A stretch of DNA of 64,000 nt, taken from assembly GCA_964019055.1 (NCBI GenBank), contig OZ025216.1, forward strand, positions 7,553,414 to 7,617,413, written 5' to 3'. Positions 44,801-57,712 of the stretch are shown piece after piece. The notes beneath the pieces are model-generated. The model was not told where the DNA came from and did not search any database. It saw nothing but the letters and a program-made list of their open reading frames with translations. Every line of letters begins with the position of its first letter. Position 1 is the first letter of the stretch. Both the position numbers and the translations under genes were made by a program. Source of the DNA: Anthopleura xanthogrammica (lineage: Eukaryota; Cnidaria; Anthozoa; Actiniaria; Actiniidae).

Positions 44801-47475
44801 CATAGGAATAAGAATGTACACGAGCTGGATTGAATGAATGCATAAGAATAAGATGAATGAATGCATAGAAATAAGAATGTACACGAAATGGATTGGATGA
44901 ACACATAGGAATAAGAATGAACACGAGATGGATTGGATGAACGCATAGGAATAAGAATGTATACCAGATGGATTAGATGAACGCATAGGAATAAGAATGT
45001 ACACGAAATGGATTGGAAGAACAAATAGAAATAAGAATGTACACGAGATAGATTGCATGGATGAACAAATAGGAATAAGAATGTGCACGAGATAGATTGG
45101 ATGAACGAATAGGTATAAGAATGTACACGAGATGGATTTGATGAACGCATAGGAATAAGAATGTACACGAGATGGATTGAATTTATGCATCAGAATAAGA
45201 ATGTACACGAGATGGATTTGATGAACGCAAAGGAATAAGAATGTACACGAGATGGATTGGATGAACGCATAGGAATAAGAATGTACACGAGATGGATTTG
45301 ATGAACGCATAGGAATAAGAATGTACGCGAGATGGATTGGATGAACGCATAGGAATAAGAATGTACACGAGATAGATTGGATGAACAAATAGGAATAAGA
45401 ATGTACACGAGATGGATAGGATGAACAAATAGGAAAAAGAATGAACACGAGATGGATTTGATGAACACATAGGAATAAGAATGTACACGAGATGGATTGG
45501 ATGAACGCATAGGAATAAGAATGTACACGAGATGGATTGAATTAATGCATAAGAATAAGAATGTACAAGAGATGGATTGAATTAATGCATAAGAATAAGA
45601 ATGTACACGAGATAGATTGGATGAACGCATAAGAATAAGAATGTACACGAGATGGATTGGATGAACAAAAAGGAAAAAGAATGTACACGAGATGGATTTG
45701 ATGAACACATAGGAATAAGAATGTACACGAGATGGATTTGATGAACGCATAGGAATAAGAAGGTACACGAGATGGATTGAATTAATGCATAAGAATAAGA
45801 ATGTACACGAGATAGATTGGATGAACGCATAAGAATAAGAATGTACACGAGATGGATTGGATGAACAAAAAGGAAAAAGAATGTGCACGAGATGGATTTG
45901 ATGAACACATAGGAATAAGAATGTACACGAGATGGATTTGATGAACGCATAGGAATAAGAATGTACACGAGATGGATTGGATGAACGCATAGGATTAAAT
46001 GTACACGAGATGGATTTGATGAACGCAAAAGAATAAGAATGTACACGAGATGGATTGCATTAACGCATAGGATTAAGAATGTACACGAGATGGATTGGAT
46101 GAACGCATAGGAATAAGAATGTACACGAGATAGATTGGATGAATAAATAGGAATAAGAATGTACACGAGATAGATTGAATGAATGCATAAGAATAAGAAT
46201 GTACACGAGATGGATTGGATGAACGCATAGGAATAAGAATGTACACGAGATGGATTAAATGAATGCATAAGAATGAGATGAATGAATGCATAGAAATAAG
46301 AATGTACACGAGATGGATTGGATGAACAAATACGAATAAGAATGTACACGAGATAGTTGGATGAACAAATAGGAATAAGAATGTACACGAGATAGTTGGA
46401 TGAACAAATAGGAATAAGAATGTACACGAAATGGATTGGATGAACGCATAGGAATAAGATGAATGAATGCATAGAAATAAGAATGTACACGAGATGGATT
46501 GGATGAACGCATAGGAATAAGAATGTACACGAAATGGATTGGATGAACGCATAGGAATAAGATGAATGAATGCATAGAAATAAGAATGTACACGAGATGG
46601 ATTGGATGAACGTATAGGAATAAGAATGTACACAAGCTTCATTGAATGTATGCATAAGAATAAGATGAATGAATGCATAGAAATAAGAATGTACACGAGA
46701 TGGATTGGATGAACGCATAGGAATAAGAATGTACACGAGCTGGATTGAATGAATGCATAAGAATAAGATGAATGAATGCATAGAAATAAGAATGTACACG
46801 AGATGGATTGGATGAACGCATAGGAATAAGAATGTACACGAGATGGATTGAATGAATGCATAAGAATAAGATGAATGAATGCATAGAAATAAGAATGTAC
46901 ACGAGATGGATTGGATGAACGTATAGAAATAAGAATGTAGACAAGCTTCATTGAATGTATGCATAAGAATAAGATGAATGAATGCATAGAAATAAGAATG
47001 TACACGAGATGGATTGGATGAACGCATAGGAATAAGAATGTACACGAGCTGGATTGAATGAATGCATAAGAATAAGATGAATGAATGCATAGAAATAAGA
47101 ATGTACACGAAATGGATTGGATGAACACATAGGAATAAGAATGAACACGAGATGGATTGGATGAACGCATAGGAATAAGAATGTACACGAGATGGATTGG
47201 ATGAACGCATAGGAATAAGAATGTACACGAGATAGATTGGATGAATAAATAGGAATAAGAATGTACACGAGATAGATTGGATGAATGCATAAGAATAAGA
47301 ATGTACACGAGATGGATTGGATGAACAAATAGGAATAAGAATGTACAGGATATGGATTGGATGAACGCATAGGAATAAGAATGTACACGAGATGGATTGG
47401 ATGAACGCATAGGAATAAGAATGAACACGAGATGGATTTGATGAACACATAGGAATAAGAATTTACACGAGATGC
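38862..47475. repeat. 40-bp minisatellite array 3, ~8.6 kb with higher-order structure
   Basis: About 215 monomers, far more diverse than arrays 1, 2 and 4. Variants include GAATTAATGCATAAGAATAA, TTTGATGAACACATAGG, a shortened GATAGTTGGATGAAC form and a composite AAGATGAATGAATGCATAGA form. Multi-monomer blocks are duplicated: a 484-bp block starting at 40917 recurs at 41401 and partly at 45004, and a ~305-bp block recurs near 44410/44715 and 46630/46935. Minus-strand frames of up to 673 codons are open in several overlapping frames at once, as expected from a stop-free 40-bp monomer. Confidence 0.95.
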
Positions 47476-50081
47476 ATTTTGGTTGTTTCCCCTTTGTTTG
47501 TTTGTTTTTTCCTCTGCTGATTATAATAATTGTAAACCTATTTCAAAAAGACGTCGATGGGAGATCTGAAATCTTAAATCTTAGACCGTGTAACAAGCTG
47601 TAAAATGTAATATATTCACAGCCAAACAACGTAGCCGGCTCTTAGATTGGAATATGAAGCATGACCTTTGAGTTAGGAATGTAATTTTTCTTATTTTAGC
47701 CAGAAAACATAAAAGGACAAAAGTTTTGTTTAGTTTCAGATCGCCCATTTCAGATCTCCGATCGACAACGTTTTTTGAAATACGCGCATGCGCATGCTTG
47801 ATGTACATTTACATATCTCTTTTATGCCAAACATTCCACCTGCCAAAATATTCTGAGGGATGAGAAAATAAAACCTCCCAGGCTGATTTGTGTATACGTC
47901 GCATCTGGATTTTTCAAAACACGTCCCACATGGAAAGAAATAACCACAACGACAAAACCATCAGCAATACAAGAGACAAACCGGATGTGCTGGTCATAGC
48001 AAGGGGTTAATCATCTACGGTCTAGGGGCCGACTAACCTCTCCCTTAGGCTTCGGCCGAGCTTCCTGATCAGTCAGTAATGTCCTCCCGGGATAGCGGTG
48101 TTGGGGCCGAAATCTCCAGCATAGCCGTAAGTCCATACGATGCTTCAGCACTCGATGTCTGGAAGTATGGTCCTGGTTAATCAACCAATAAAAACAAATT
48201 TATTCCATAAAACTGAGTATTTATTGGAGATAAAATATTAAGTAGATGAATTTTGGAAAATAGACTGATGGCTCGCACCTACAAGTTTTTCCATGTTCTG
48301 ATACTTTATTCCTAACGTAGATAGATCCATTATATTACAAATCGTGGTCGCGTTACGCTCATAACGATAAAAGGTCACACCGAAGAAGAGTCTAAAGGAT
48401 GGTTGCACAACACCATCCATCAAACTGGCCTTCCTAGGTTATCATTATGGGATGTTTGCGCGAGGTCAGTCTCAATGATGGTGGCGCAATTCCATCCATC
48501 AAACTTGCCTTCCAAGGTTATCAATATGGGATGTTTGCGCGAGGTCAGTCTCAATGATGGTGGCGCAATTCCATCCAACAAACTTGCCTTCCAAGGTTAT
48601 ACTGTATATGAACCGACCTTTATAGGTTATAATGTATATGATGTGATGTTATCACGAGGGAGGCCAGTCTGAAGGATGGTGGCAGAATTCCATTTATCAA
48701 AATGACCTTTGGCGTGGGGTAAAACGCTCGCCTCTCGCCTCCACGATCGGGGGATCGATTTCCAGTCTCCTCATTTGAGCTGTGTTGGTTAGTTCTCTTT
48801 TTCTGATTCCGAAAGTCTTCGATTGACCGTAATCCACGTTTCTCGTTGTTTCCTGTTCTTCTAGTTGACGCGTGTACCATTTGTGGGAAGGCAAAGTTTC
48901 CAGCTCTTTTCGGTTGGTAGACGCGGGAATTTCCAACCCGATGGATTGGTTCAAATGGTAAGCACTCCTGGTATGTAACCTTTTTCGTACGGAATTTCGC
49001 AAAGTCCTTCATCTTCGTATTAGTTAACGCATGTTGAATAAAGCACAGGCAGTCCAACCACGATCACACGCGACTTCGATGTTCATATTTTTTCACTTTC
49101 TTCGCTCGCAACTCTGTAAGTCTCAGAGAGGTCGTCTTTGAGCAAGTCTACGTTTTTCAAAATAGCAGAAACTGATCAAAAGGAATGTAATAAAACTGAA
49201 GAAATTACTGCCTGTTTCCTCCTTGTCAGCACCTGTTTGAGGAACAAGACACTGACGCCTATCATTCCCGCCGATTTTCCAAATAACGCAGTATACACTT
49301 TAGGATTCAACTTTCATGATAATTCTCTTACATGCATCATTCATTCAAAACTTTTGATATCTCTGCATCAAAAAAAGATATCTAAAGTGTAAACGCCATT
49401 CTGACTTTTTCAAACAGCTCTTCCATGTTCAGAGCGTCAAAAACTTGAAGGAAAGTTTTTCGTTTTAAATTTATCCATTTAACCGGGGGGGGGGGGTACT
49501 TCGGGTCGTTTCATACGGGGATGCTCCGCCCGGACTCTCGACCCCTTACCTATACCAAATTTCAGCAAAAAGTGACCCCTTTTTTATACCTTTTTGCCTG
49601 AAAAGGTACCCCTTTCATATACTTTTGAAGAAAATCTACCCCTTTTTATTCCAAAACTCGCAAATTTCCACCCCTTTTCTATACGTGCGGCTTGAAAAAA
49701 GTACCCCTTTCGGGCGGAGCATCCCCGTATAGTCAATTATAGGGAGTACCCCCCCCCCCCCGGGCCATTTAGTTGAGACTGTGGTGTGGTGCTTACCATT
49801 TTTTGTCACCCACCCCTAAATCTGTTTAGTATGTCCCAGCGAACATTTGTGCCAAGTTTGGTGCTTGTACTCAAATTTGCAACGATCTTCGCTATATTTT
49901 TGTCGCTAACAAACCTGACCATATAGCCAGTTCAAAGTTTAAGAGTGGCTGGCCGTAAATATCGACTATGGTCGGGGGGAAAAAATTCCCAAATTTTTCT
50001 TTTCCTTACCAGAAGATTGCATTAGTTGAGGTGATGCTCAGAAAAAAATATCAGTAGTTTCCGCCAATCAAGCAAGTCTTG

Positions 50082-51865
50082 TGTGACGGAACAATTTCTT
50101 GTCCGCGACAGCGCAAGTTCGTTGAGTTGTGCGGGGCAATTACATGTTACACATTACATCAAGACAAATAGTTCACTTTTATTGATACACAAATCTCACA
50201 CGTATCAGTCTCAACATACATACATAAGCTGGTAAGCACGATTCACGAGATAGCCATTGTAAAAGATTCACATTACCTTATATGCTAGTGTGTCCTTACA
50301 TGTTGTCTAGTCGTCTCTATTCCTACTCAACTCTTGGGGCACTCTTCTATATCGTGGCTACTCTCTCGGATACTCAACTATATCTCTACTATCATGCATC
50401 TCAACTATCATCTCTCTGGCGCGCGCTCCGACTTAAATAGTAGCGCTATGCCACGATGGACAGATGCCAATCTAATGTAACTTCTCTTAACAACTGATAA
50501 GGTGTGCACCCCCCGGCTGGTAGCTATGAAGAAGTAATTCCTAAGTTTTCTTATAAATTCGTTAAACAGTACATTGAAGTAAAACAAGAAATGCAAAGAA
50601 CAACTAATTGTACGATTTTCTATCAAAAGAAATCTAAGTTGTAGCGAAGTTCGTTATGAGAATAATGTAATGGGGAAAGTTTAGAGTTATTTGGAAATAA
50701 GGGAAAAATCATATTTTGATCTCGGTTCAACTAACACTATCTTGAGTAATTGAAACTCTTGTTGTTTAGTAATGATTTATCAACAGACAGTCTATTCTGA
50801 CACGTGCCCAGCCAATAGCAACTCGATCCTAATGACTTGTTTGTTGGTTGGTCATTATACCTAGTCAATGTTTGCTTCATGACAATTATTTCCTGGTCTT
50901 CATTCAACTAGAGGAAGGCTTTTAGTAGATAACAGCTGCAAACCACAGTACTTTTCCAGTAAAAACCAGTTTCAGTTTTGTACAGGTTTGAACATGCGTA
51001 CTGGGAAAAGTAACACTGTTTATTCGGTAAACAGATTGCTTGCTAGCCGTTTTCTGAGCCTTCGCTTAAGGTTATATTGTTTGAAACTACAAAGTATTGT
51101 TATTGTAAAATATTCTTTACTAGTCCAGCTAGCGAATTCTATCGCCGGTTTTGTTAGGGCGAGTCTTGCGGGTAAGCGCTCTTATTTTTGCACTAAGTAA
51201 ACAGCTACCCTCAAGCCTTACGTCATATGCTGTATAACTAGCTGTGCCCAGTTTGGCTTGGCACAAACCGGTTATGTGACGTAGCCCCTAGCTGTTGGCA
51301 TAAATACGAGTTTGCTAGTTGCTACCAGTTAGTGAGAGTTCAGTACTAGTTCAGTCGAAGTCAGAGTGAAGTCAAGAGCAGAATAAAGATCAGTAAAACA
51401 CCAGAAAGCATCCATATTCTGTGTCATTGAAGGACGAGCTAGTCCCACCAGAGAAAACCTTCGTGACAATAAGCTAGCTAAAATTTGGTAACAGTAAACA
51501 GAAAATATCGTAAACAACTCATAAATTAGCTAAAATATTAAAATTACATTTAAGGACTTCCCATTTTATAGCGTCTCTGGCAACCGCGGTTTCCAACGTA
51601 AAATGAATGGTACTGAAAGGCTATTTGTTCAATGAACATGTCCAAATAATAAGGGATTAACTTAGCATACACTAGAGATAAACACAATGAAGGCCGATTC
51701 CAGATTCTTATTGTTTGGACATGTAGTACATTTTTACCTATTATTAAGTAATCCTTTTTCATGTTTGATTCATGTTCCAAGGATTACAGTAATTGAATAC
51801 GATAACAGCTGTGATTAATATGGGCAAGAGTTGAAAGAACACGACTAGAATTCCGTGTCGTCACA
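50082..51865. mobile_element. Solo LTR in copy 3, interrupted by a second LTR
   Basis: Same element as 29683-30655, with clean CTTG duplications at 50078-50081 and 51866-51869. Without the nested insertion it is about 977 bp, close to the 973 bp of copy 2. Confidence 0.85.
50666..51468 (+). mobile_element. Nested 803-bp solo LTR, copy 3 only
   Basis: TGTAATGGGG...CTTCGTGACA, flanked by ATAA at 50662-50665 and 51469-51472. Copy 2 has the empty site GAGAATAAGCTAGC. A TATA-like CATAAATACG (about 51299) and an AATAAA (about 51383) lie near its 3' end in the order expected of a gypsy-type LTR. No second LTR or internal domain is present, so it arose by LTR-LTR recombination. Confidence 0.85.
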
Positions 51866-52012
51866 CTTGTACGTCCCAGCTTAATTACTCCAAGTCCTTC
51901 ATGACATCTAGACAAAGGTCTTGAAACATAGTTATTTATTCAATGGACTTTTAGAATCTGCCTTTGATTCTGTATGTCACAAAAAGCTCCTGGCTATGGT
52001 ATATATACTAGT

Positions 52013-52182
52013 TATACAATGGTCTCGAGTGGCATACCGTGGAATATCCCACGAGTCACGTGTAGTTTCTAGTATACACACGAGCCTTTAGGCGAGTGTG
52101 TATACAAAGAAAATACAAGTGACGAGTGGGATATCGATCCACGGTATGTTACGAGAAACCATTGTATAACCATTTTATCCCA
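52013..52182. mobile_element. Foldback MITE, complete in copy 3
   Basis: The arms GTTATACAATGGTCTCGAGT and TACGAGAAACCATTGTATAAC continue with CATACCGTGGA and TCCCACGAGTCACG. Copy 2 has lost the left arm in a deletion (about 30718-30730). Confidence 0.8.
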
Positions 52183-52646
52183 CACCATAGAAAATACAAA
52201 TGCATAGATCAAATGCGCAGTGCATGATGGGAAGGAAGAGTGAAATACCGACGAATACACGCATCAAGCATTCCGCGCTACTGCTCTAAGCGCATGCTCA
52301 GGGGATTAAAAAGTGGGATAATATTTTGTAAAATATGCAATTTTTTGGTATATTTGACTCAAAATTCGCTGAACGGTACGTGATCTTGAATATTTAATGA
52401 AAAATACAACTAAAATATAACATGTTTTACAAAATATTATCTCACTTTTTGATCCCCTGAGCATGCGCTTAGAGCAGTAGCGCGGAATGCTTGATGCGTG
52501 TATATGCAACGGCTTTCCTGCTTTCTGATTGGCTGTATTTTCTATGGTGTGAGATGAATAGAGGTTATTACATGGGCGCGCGGAGATACGAATTTTATCT
52601 TCGAGTGTTGAAAAGATCTCCCACGAGTGAGCGCAGCGAACTACTA

Positions 52647-53870
52647 CTAAATACCGCAGTTTAAAAGAATAATTACGAAAATAATTACGAAAATAATTAC
52701 GACAGAAATAATAAAATGTCGTCTTCTGTCCTGTTCTAGCTTCTTCTTCTGTCGTAAAAGCTGTCTGTTTTCATATTCTAGCTTCCTCTTCTGTTGTTTA
52801 AACTGTTTTTTGTCCCCTTCTAGCTTCTCCTTCTGCTGTTTAAGCTGTCTGTTTTCCTCTTCTACACTCTTCTTCTGTTGTTTAAGCTGTCTTTTATACT
52901 CTTCTAGCTTCTCCTTCTGCTGTTTAAGCTGTCTGTTTTCCTCTTCTACACTCTTCTTCTGTTGTTTAAGCTGTCTGTTTTCCTCTTCTACACTCTTCTT
53001 CTGTTCTTTAAGCTGTCTTTTATACTCTTCTAGCTTCTCCTTCTGCTGTTTAAGCTGTCTGTTTTCCTCTTCTACACTCTTCTTCTGTTGTTTAAGCTGT
53101 CTTTTATACTCTTCTAGCTTCTCCTTCTGCTGTTTAAGCTGTCTGTTTTCCTCTTCTACACTCTTCTTCTGTTGTTTAAGCTGTCTTTTATACTCTTCTA
53201 GCTTCTCCTTCTGCTGTTTCGACTGTGTTTTATCCTCTTCTAACTTCTCATTCTGTAGTCTAAGCTGTCCATTTTCATATTCTTGCTTCTCCTTCTGCTG
53301 TTTAAACTGTCTTTTATCTTCTTCTAACTTCTCATTCTGTAGTCTAAGCTGTCCATTTTCATATTCTTGCTTCTCCTTCTGCTGTTTCGACTGTGTTTTA
53401 TCATCTTCTAACTTCTCATTCTGTAGTCTAAGCTGTCCATTTTCATATTCTTGCTTCTCCTTCTGCTGTTTAAACTGTCTTTTATCCTCTTCTAACTTCT
53501 CATTCTGTAGTCTAAGCTGTCCATTTTCATATTCTTGCTTCTCCTTCTGCTGTTTAAACTGTCTTTTATCTTCTTCTAACTTCTCATTCTGTTGTCTTAG
53601 CTGTCCATTTTCATATTCTTGCTTCTCCTTCTGCTGTTTAAACTGTCTTTTATCTTCTTCTAACTTCTCATTCTGTTGTCTTAGCTGTCCATTTTCATAT
53701 TCTAGCTTCTCATTCTGCTGTTTAAACTGTCTTTTATCCTCTTCTAACTTCTCCTTCTGCTGTTTAAGCTGTCTGTTTTTCCTTTCCAGTTCCTCTTGTT
53801 CTCTTAGATGTCTTAACTCCTCTAATTCGACCGGTAAAGGTTTCGTTAACGTGTGTTTGCCCTTAGCGGC
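52647..53870 (-). pseudogene. Gene 2 copy 3: expanded coiled-coil exon, open, 407 codons plus stop
   Basis: Same acceptor, start and membrane segment as copy 2, but 336 nt longer: 112 codons, equal to four 28-residue (84-nt) modules. Modules alternate EYENGQLRLQNEKLEEDK types near the N-end and EEYKRQLKQQKKSVEEENRQ types near the C-end. All additions keep frame and heptad register. Upstream exons of this copy contain TAA and TAG. Confidence 0.75.
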
Positions 53871-54044
53871 CTGAAACAAATAAAGACAGAACAGTAAAAA
53901 AACTGAAAAGCTATTTTTTCTGTTAATAGTAGTTATACATAGGGTGTTGACTCAACTTACAATGTAATATGTAACCAATAGTGAATTTACAGGCCTGGAA
54001 CTGCTGCCGCAGACTGGTCAGTTATTTTTTTCGTATTTATTTAC

Positions 54045-54097
54045 CAATATTTAGCCAGGAGTTGCCCCCTTCAGCATTGCTGATATCAATGGGGGCC
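54045..54097 (-). pseudogene. Gene 2 copy 3: micro-exon with TAA
   Basis: As in copy 2, TAC is TAA (54051-54053). The first codon also differs silently from copies 1 and 2. Confidence 0.65.
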
Positions 54098-55598
54098 CTG
54101 GTAAGTAAGAGAACATGATAAATCAGTGAACAGATCTAGAAAAATAATAATCTACAAAAAAAAAACGAAAAATGAAATTTTAAGATCAAAATAAAGGTCT
54201 TACAAAAAACATCCCTAATTTCCACTCGGTCCCGAAGAAAATATTGATTTACATTGTTTTACGATGTTCGGGAGCTCGTTGTGAGTATGCGATTGCCCCC
54301 TGTAATGCCACTGACTTCCTCCATTCTATCAAAAGTCAGTTCTTATTTTTGGAAGTACTGTGATGTACCACGACTAAAGGACATTTTTAGAAGGTTAATT
54401 AAGCTCGATCATTTTAATTAAATAGCACTCTTTTAAAATAACACTGGAGATTGTGAGTACAATGAATAGTTTGCAATACTTTGGACTGCCAGGAGTTTAG
54501 TCTTGACCATTTAAAACTCAGTTGTTTAGCTATCAGTATGCAAGCACTACATATATAGAGTTTATATCTACATACCAATTTTTTTTCTCTCCCACCTGAA
54601 ATGAAATATCGGTCTATTAATAAGTAACAAGCCAGTGTAAAAAAAAATGGATATTTCCTATCATAGGAATGGCATGACTGAAAGTGCGCGATGTGCTGTG
54701 TGCTCTCATGATGCACGTGTTCCCAACCAATCAGAAAGCGAGATGTATAACAGTTATTTCATAATGCGTCATGAGTTCTGCCCTTTTACACAATAATGAT
54801 GAACTTGTACATATTATACAAGAGGTTGGTGACGAATAGCCTGTGTGCAGCCGGCGACTTTAACGCAGTATAGGTGACGAAATCCTTAGTTTGCATTCTC
54901 TCAGTTCACGCGTTCTCATCAAGGGAGCACGGCAGAAATAAATTTATTGATTGGTCTTCCTGTGGTATTGAAGTGTGTTGACGAATGCGGCGGTTTTCCA
55001 CGAAAATATAGCGTGGGTTCACTTAAATATCCAAGATGGCGCTTACATAATTTTGACCCCATGAGCACGGCAGAGATAAATTTATTGATTGGTCTTCCTG
55101 TGGTAATGACGTTTGCTGACGAATGCGGTTTTCCACGAAAATATAGCGTGGGCTCACGTAAATATCCAATATGGTGGCTTACATAATATTGACGCGTCAA
55201 TAATATATAACGTCCGCCATATTTGTTTAACTATGAGCCCGCACGCATTTTAAGAAAACAGCGTTGCATCAACACCACAGGAAGCCCATGCGCTTAGAAA
55301 AGCTGCACGTTAATACCACAGGATGACCAATCAATAAATTTATCTCTGCCGTGATCTCTGTTCTCATCAGTACAAATCAAAGGTTTATGAAAATGGTCCA
55401 GAGTCCTTCAATACCGTGCTTTAAAAAAATAATAATTAGGAGCTATCAACCCTAGCGGCAATTTGCTTTGTTTGCACCAACTATTCTTAACCCTTGGACC
55501 CTTTCCTTGGATTCACCAACAAACACTCAGTGCCCTGATTATGATCTTTTATTAAATCTATAAATTAGAATTAAGAACATATCTAACTGAATACATAC

Positions 55599-55832
55599 CC
55601 GGGGTTGCAATTACGTACTTATTCTTGGTGGTAGGTTGGTGCTGATCATGATGGGCAGGTTCACGTGAAGGTGAAGCATGGAACCCATTCTCGCTATTAG
55701 GCTGTTCAGTGGAGGGTGAGGATTCGGCCCCTTCTGTTGGTTCTCCAGTCTCATCTTTAAGGCCAAACGACGAGGTGCCTGCTGGCTGTCCAGACTCAGC
55801 TCCAAGGGCAAGTGGTAAGTCCATTGGACCAT
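55599..55832 (-). pseudogene. Gene 2 copy 3: linker exon
   Basis: 234 nt, one codon shorter than copy 1, with the same splice sites (CATACAG and GG/GTATGT). It still contains the MDLPLALGAESGQPAG start that copy 2 deleted, showing copy 2's fusion is derived. Confidence 0.65.
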
Positions 55833-56065
55833 CTGTATGCGATGCAGATGTCGTTTCTTTGGGGGGAAATATTTATAATCAATCTTAGACGCAAAAGAAT
55901 GAGGTTTCGATATTTCTAATCTAACCTAAGTCACCATACCTTTTAAGCTTGGTCTTTGTGCCAAGTAGCATGCAAATTTTATTCATCTATTCGAACCATG
56001 TATAAGTCAGGATTTTTAAAGGTGGTTATCTACTGTTGGACAAACAGACATTTAATAAGTATTAC

Positions 56066-56788
56066 CTTTTTTTATTTCGAACATGAAAATCGAGATTGTG
56101 CAGTCGCGATCGTTTGTCTTTTTGTAACATCCCACTATAGTTTTTTCTTTTTCCAAGATAATTCGAAGTGGCCCAGCCTTGTTCAGTTTGCCATACTGAA
56201 CCGCCTCATTAACGTGATAGATATTACTCTGTGATTGGCTTTGGCTCACGCTGAAGGAAATGAACGTAAGATAGTCGGCACCACGTCCCATTCCTAGTCC
56301 ATACAAGTTCTTGCTGGGATCTAGAATTTCATTAATTCCAGCCTGTATCTTGCAGTATTTCATCATAAACTTGCTATCATTTAGATCTTCAGAATCACAG
56401 CACAAAAAGAAATGCCCATTAAATGCAATCACAAACGGGTTGTTTTCCAGAGTACATTCTTTCGGTTTCATGGACTTCTCATTCTTTTGAATCTCTATAT
56501 ACTAAATGACTGCTTTGGTCACCTTTCCTTGGATGTTGCTAACAGAACTATAAAGAAGGTATTTAGACCTTTCTAATTTATTCCTCTTGACTTTGGCTGA
56601 AGGATCTATGAAATATTCGACGAAATGTTTAAGATCGGCATCTTTTTTCAAAAAGACTCCGTGGAATTTAATATTTGAAGATTTCTCCAGATTTCCTTCA
56701 GGTTTTTCCAGAATTGTCAATTCAACAGTGGCAGTTCCTGCAGTAGCCGTATCCACGAAAGGCATTGTTGCTTTATACTGAAGATTAC
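56066..56788 (-). pseudogene. Gene 2 copy 3: head exon with TAG
   Basis: 723 nt, same boundaries as copy 1, ATG at 56763-56765. TAG at 56502-56504 replaces the Lys codon after KVTKAVI, as in copy 2. Beyond it the frame stays open to the donor. Confidence 0.8.
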
Positions 56789-57418
56789 CTGAATATAAAA
56801 GAAAAATGAATTTAGTGTGTGTATAGATATGAAAAATGAAATCCAAATCTACCTGTTTATGACACCCCCACACAGACTTGGTTGCAACACTCCGGTTGGC
56901 TTAAGGTAATTCCCTCGAAAGAAATTTTGCCAATAACTTTGTTCTGAAACTTTGTATGGACATTAATGATGTAATGGACATTTAAAAACTGAAATAAAAA
57001 GAGGGGGTCACCATTCTCATTTTCCCACTAGATACTCTTCAAATGTAGCAATATACAGGTTTTATGGCGAAATGTGGTAGCAACCGGAAGTCGTAATCCA
57101 AAACGTTTATTCTCGGTTCAAAGTACTTCCTTACAATAAAACGTACCTATAATTCAAAGTTGAATAATCATTCTATACTTCTAAATCCATCAAAGTAATT
57201 AAATGACTTAATCACAGAAGCCACTAAGTGAGTATTGTAGGGGTTTGGTGCACTTTAAAAGGAGGGAGGGTAACCCTATCATTAGGGTTACCCTAGCAGG
57301 GCTACCCTAGGGTTACCTTCCTCCTTGTAAACATGTTTAAAGAGGCCCTCTGAGTCAGTTTTTGGACACTAATTCCGATACTAGTCATTATTAGGTCAAA
57401 GGTGTTGGTTGCTTTTAT

Positions 57419-57712
57419 GTGATAGATAAAACATGAGCGGGAGACCTTTATGGGGATTTAAAATGGCGAGCCTTTTTAGCCCCATAAAGGTCGGACGCGA
57501 ATGTTTTATCTCACTTATCAAAGGTTTAGGATAGTTAGGTCATGTGTTACTTAAATTTTACTTAAACTTTCAAGATAAAAGCACTTTTCGCCGAGAAAAT
57601 CTTAGTTAAAGTTGTATGCAAATCAGGACGAATCTCTTGCCGATTTAAAAACTCGGTCATGGTTGTGATTTTCTATTGTGTTTGGCCTTATGAATATTAA
57701 TGAATTTGATAA
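57419..57712. mobile_element. 294-bp insertion specific to copy 3
   Basis: Copy 2 reads GCTTTTATAGTTTGTGAAC across this site. The insert begins GTGATAGATAAAACATGAGC and contains CCTTTATGGGG...CCCCATAAAGG and GATAAAACAT...ATGTTTTATC inverted pairs. No clear target duplication. Confidence 0.75.

Noticed and set aside
38862..47475. Minus-strand reading frames up to 673 codons (HSYSYAFIQSISCTFLF-type repeats) over arrays 1-4
   Set aside because: The 40-bp monomer lacks minus-strand stops in every frame, so several overlapping frames are open at once. There is no conserved start or splice context and no frame preference.
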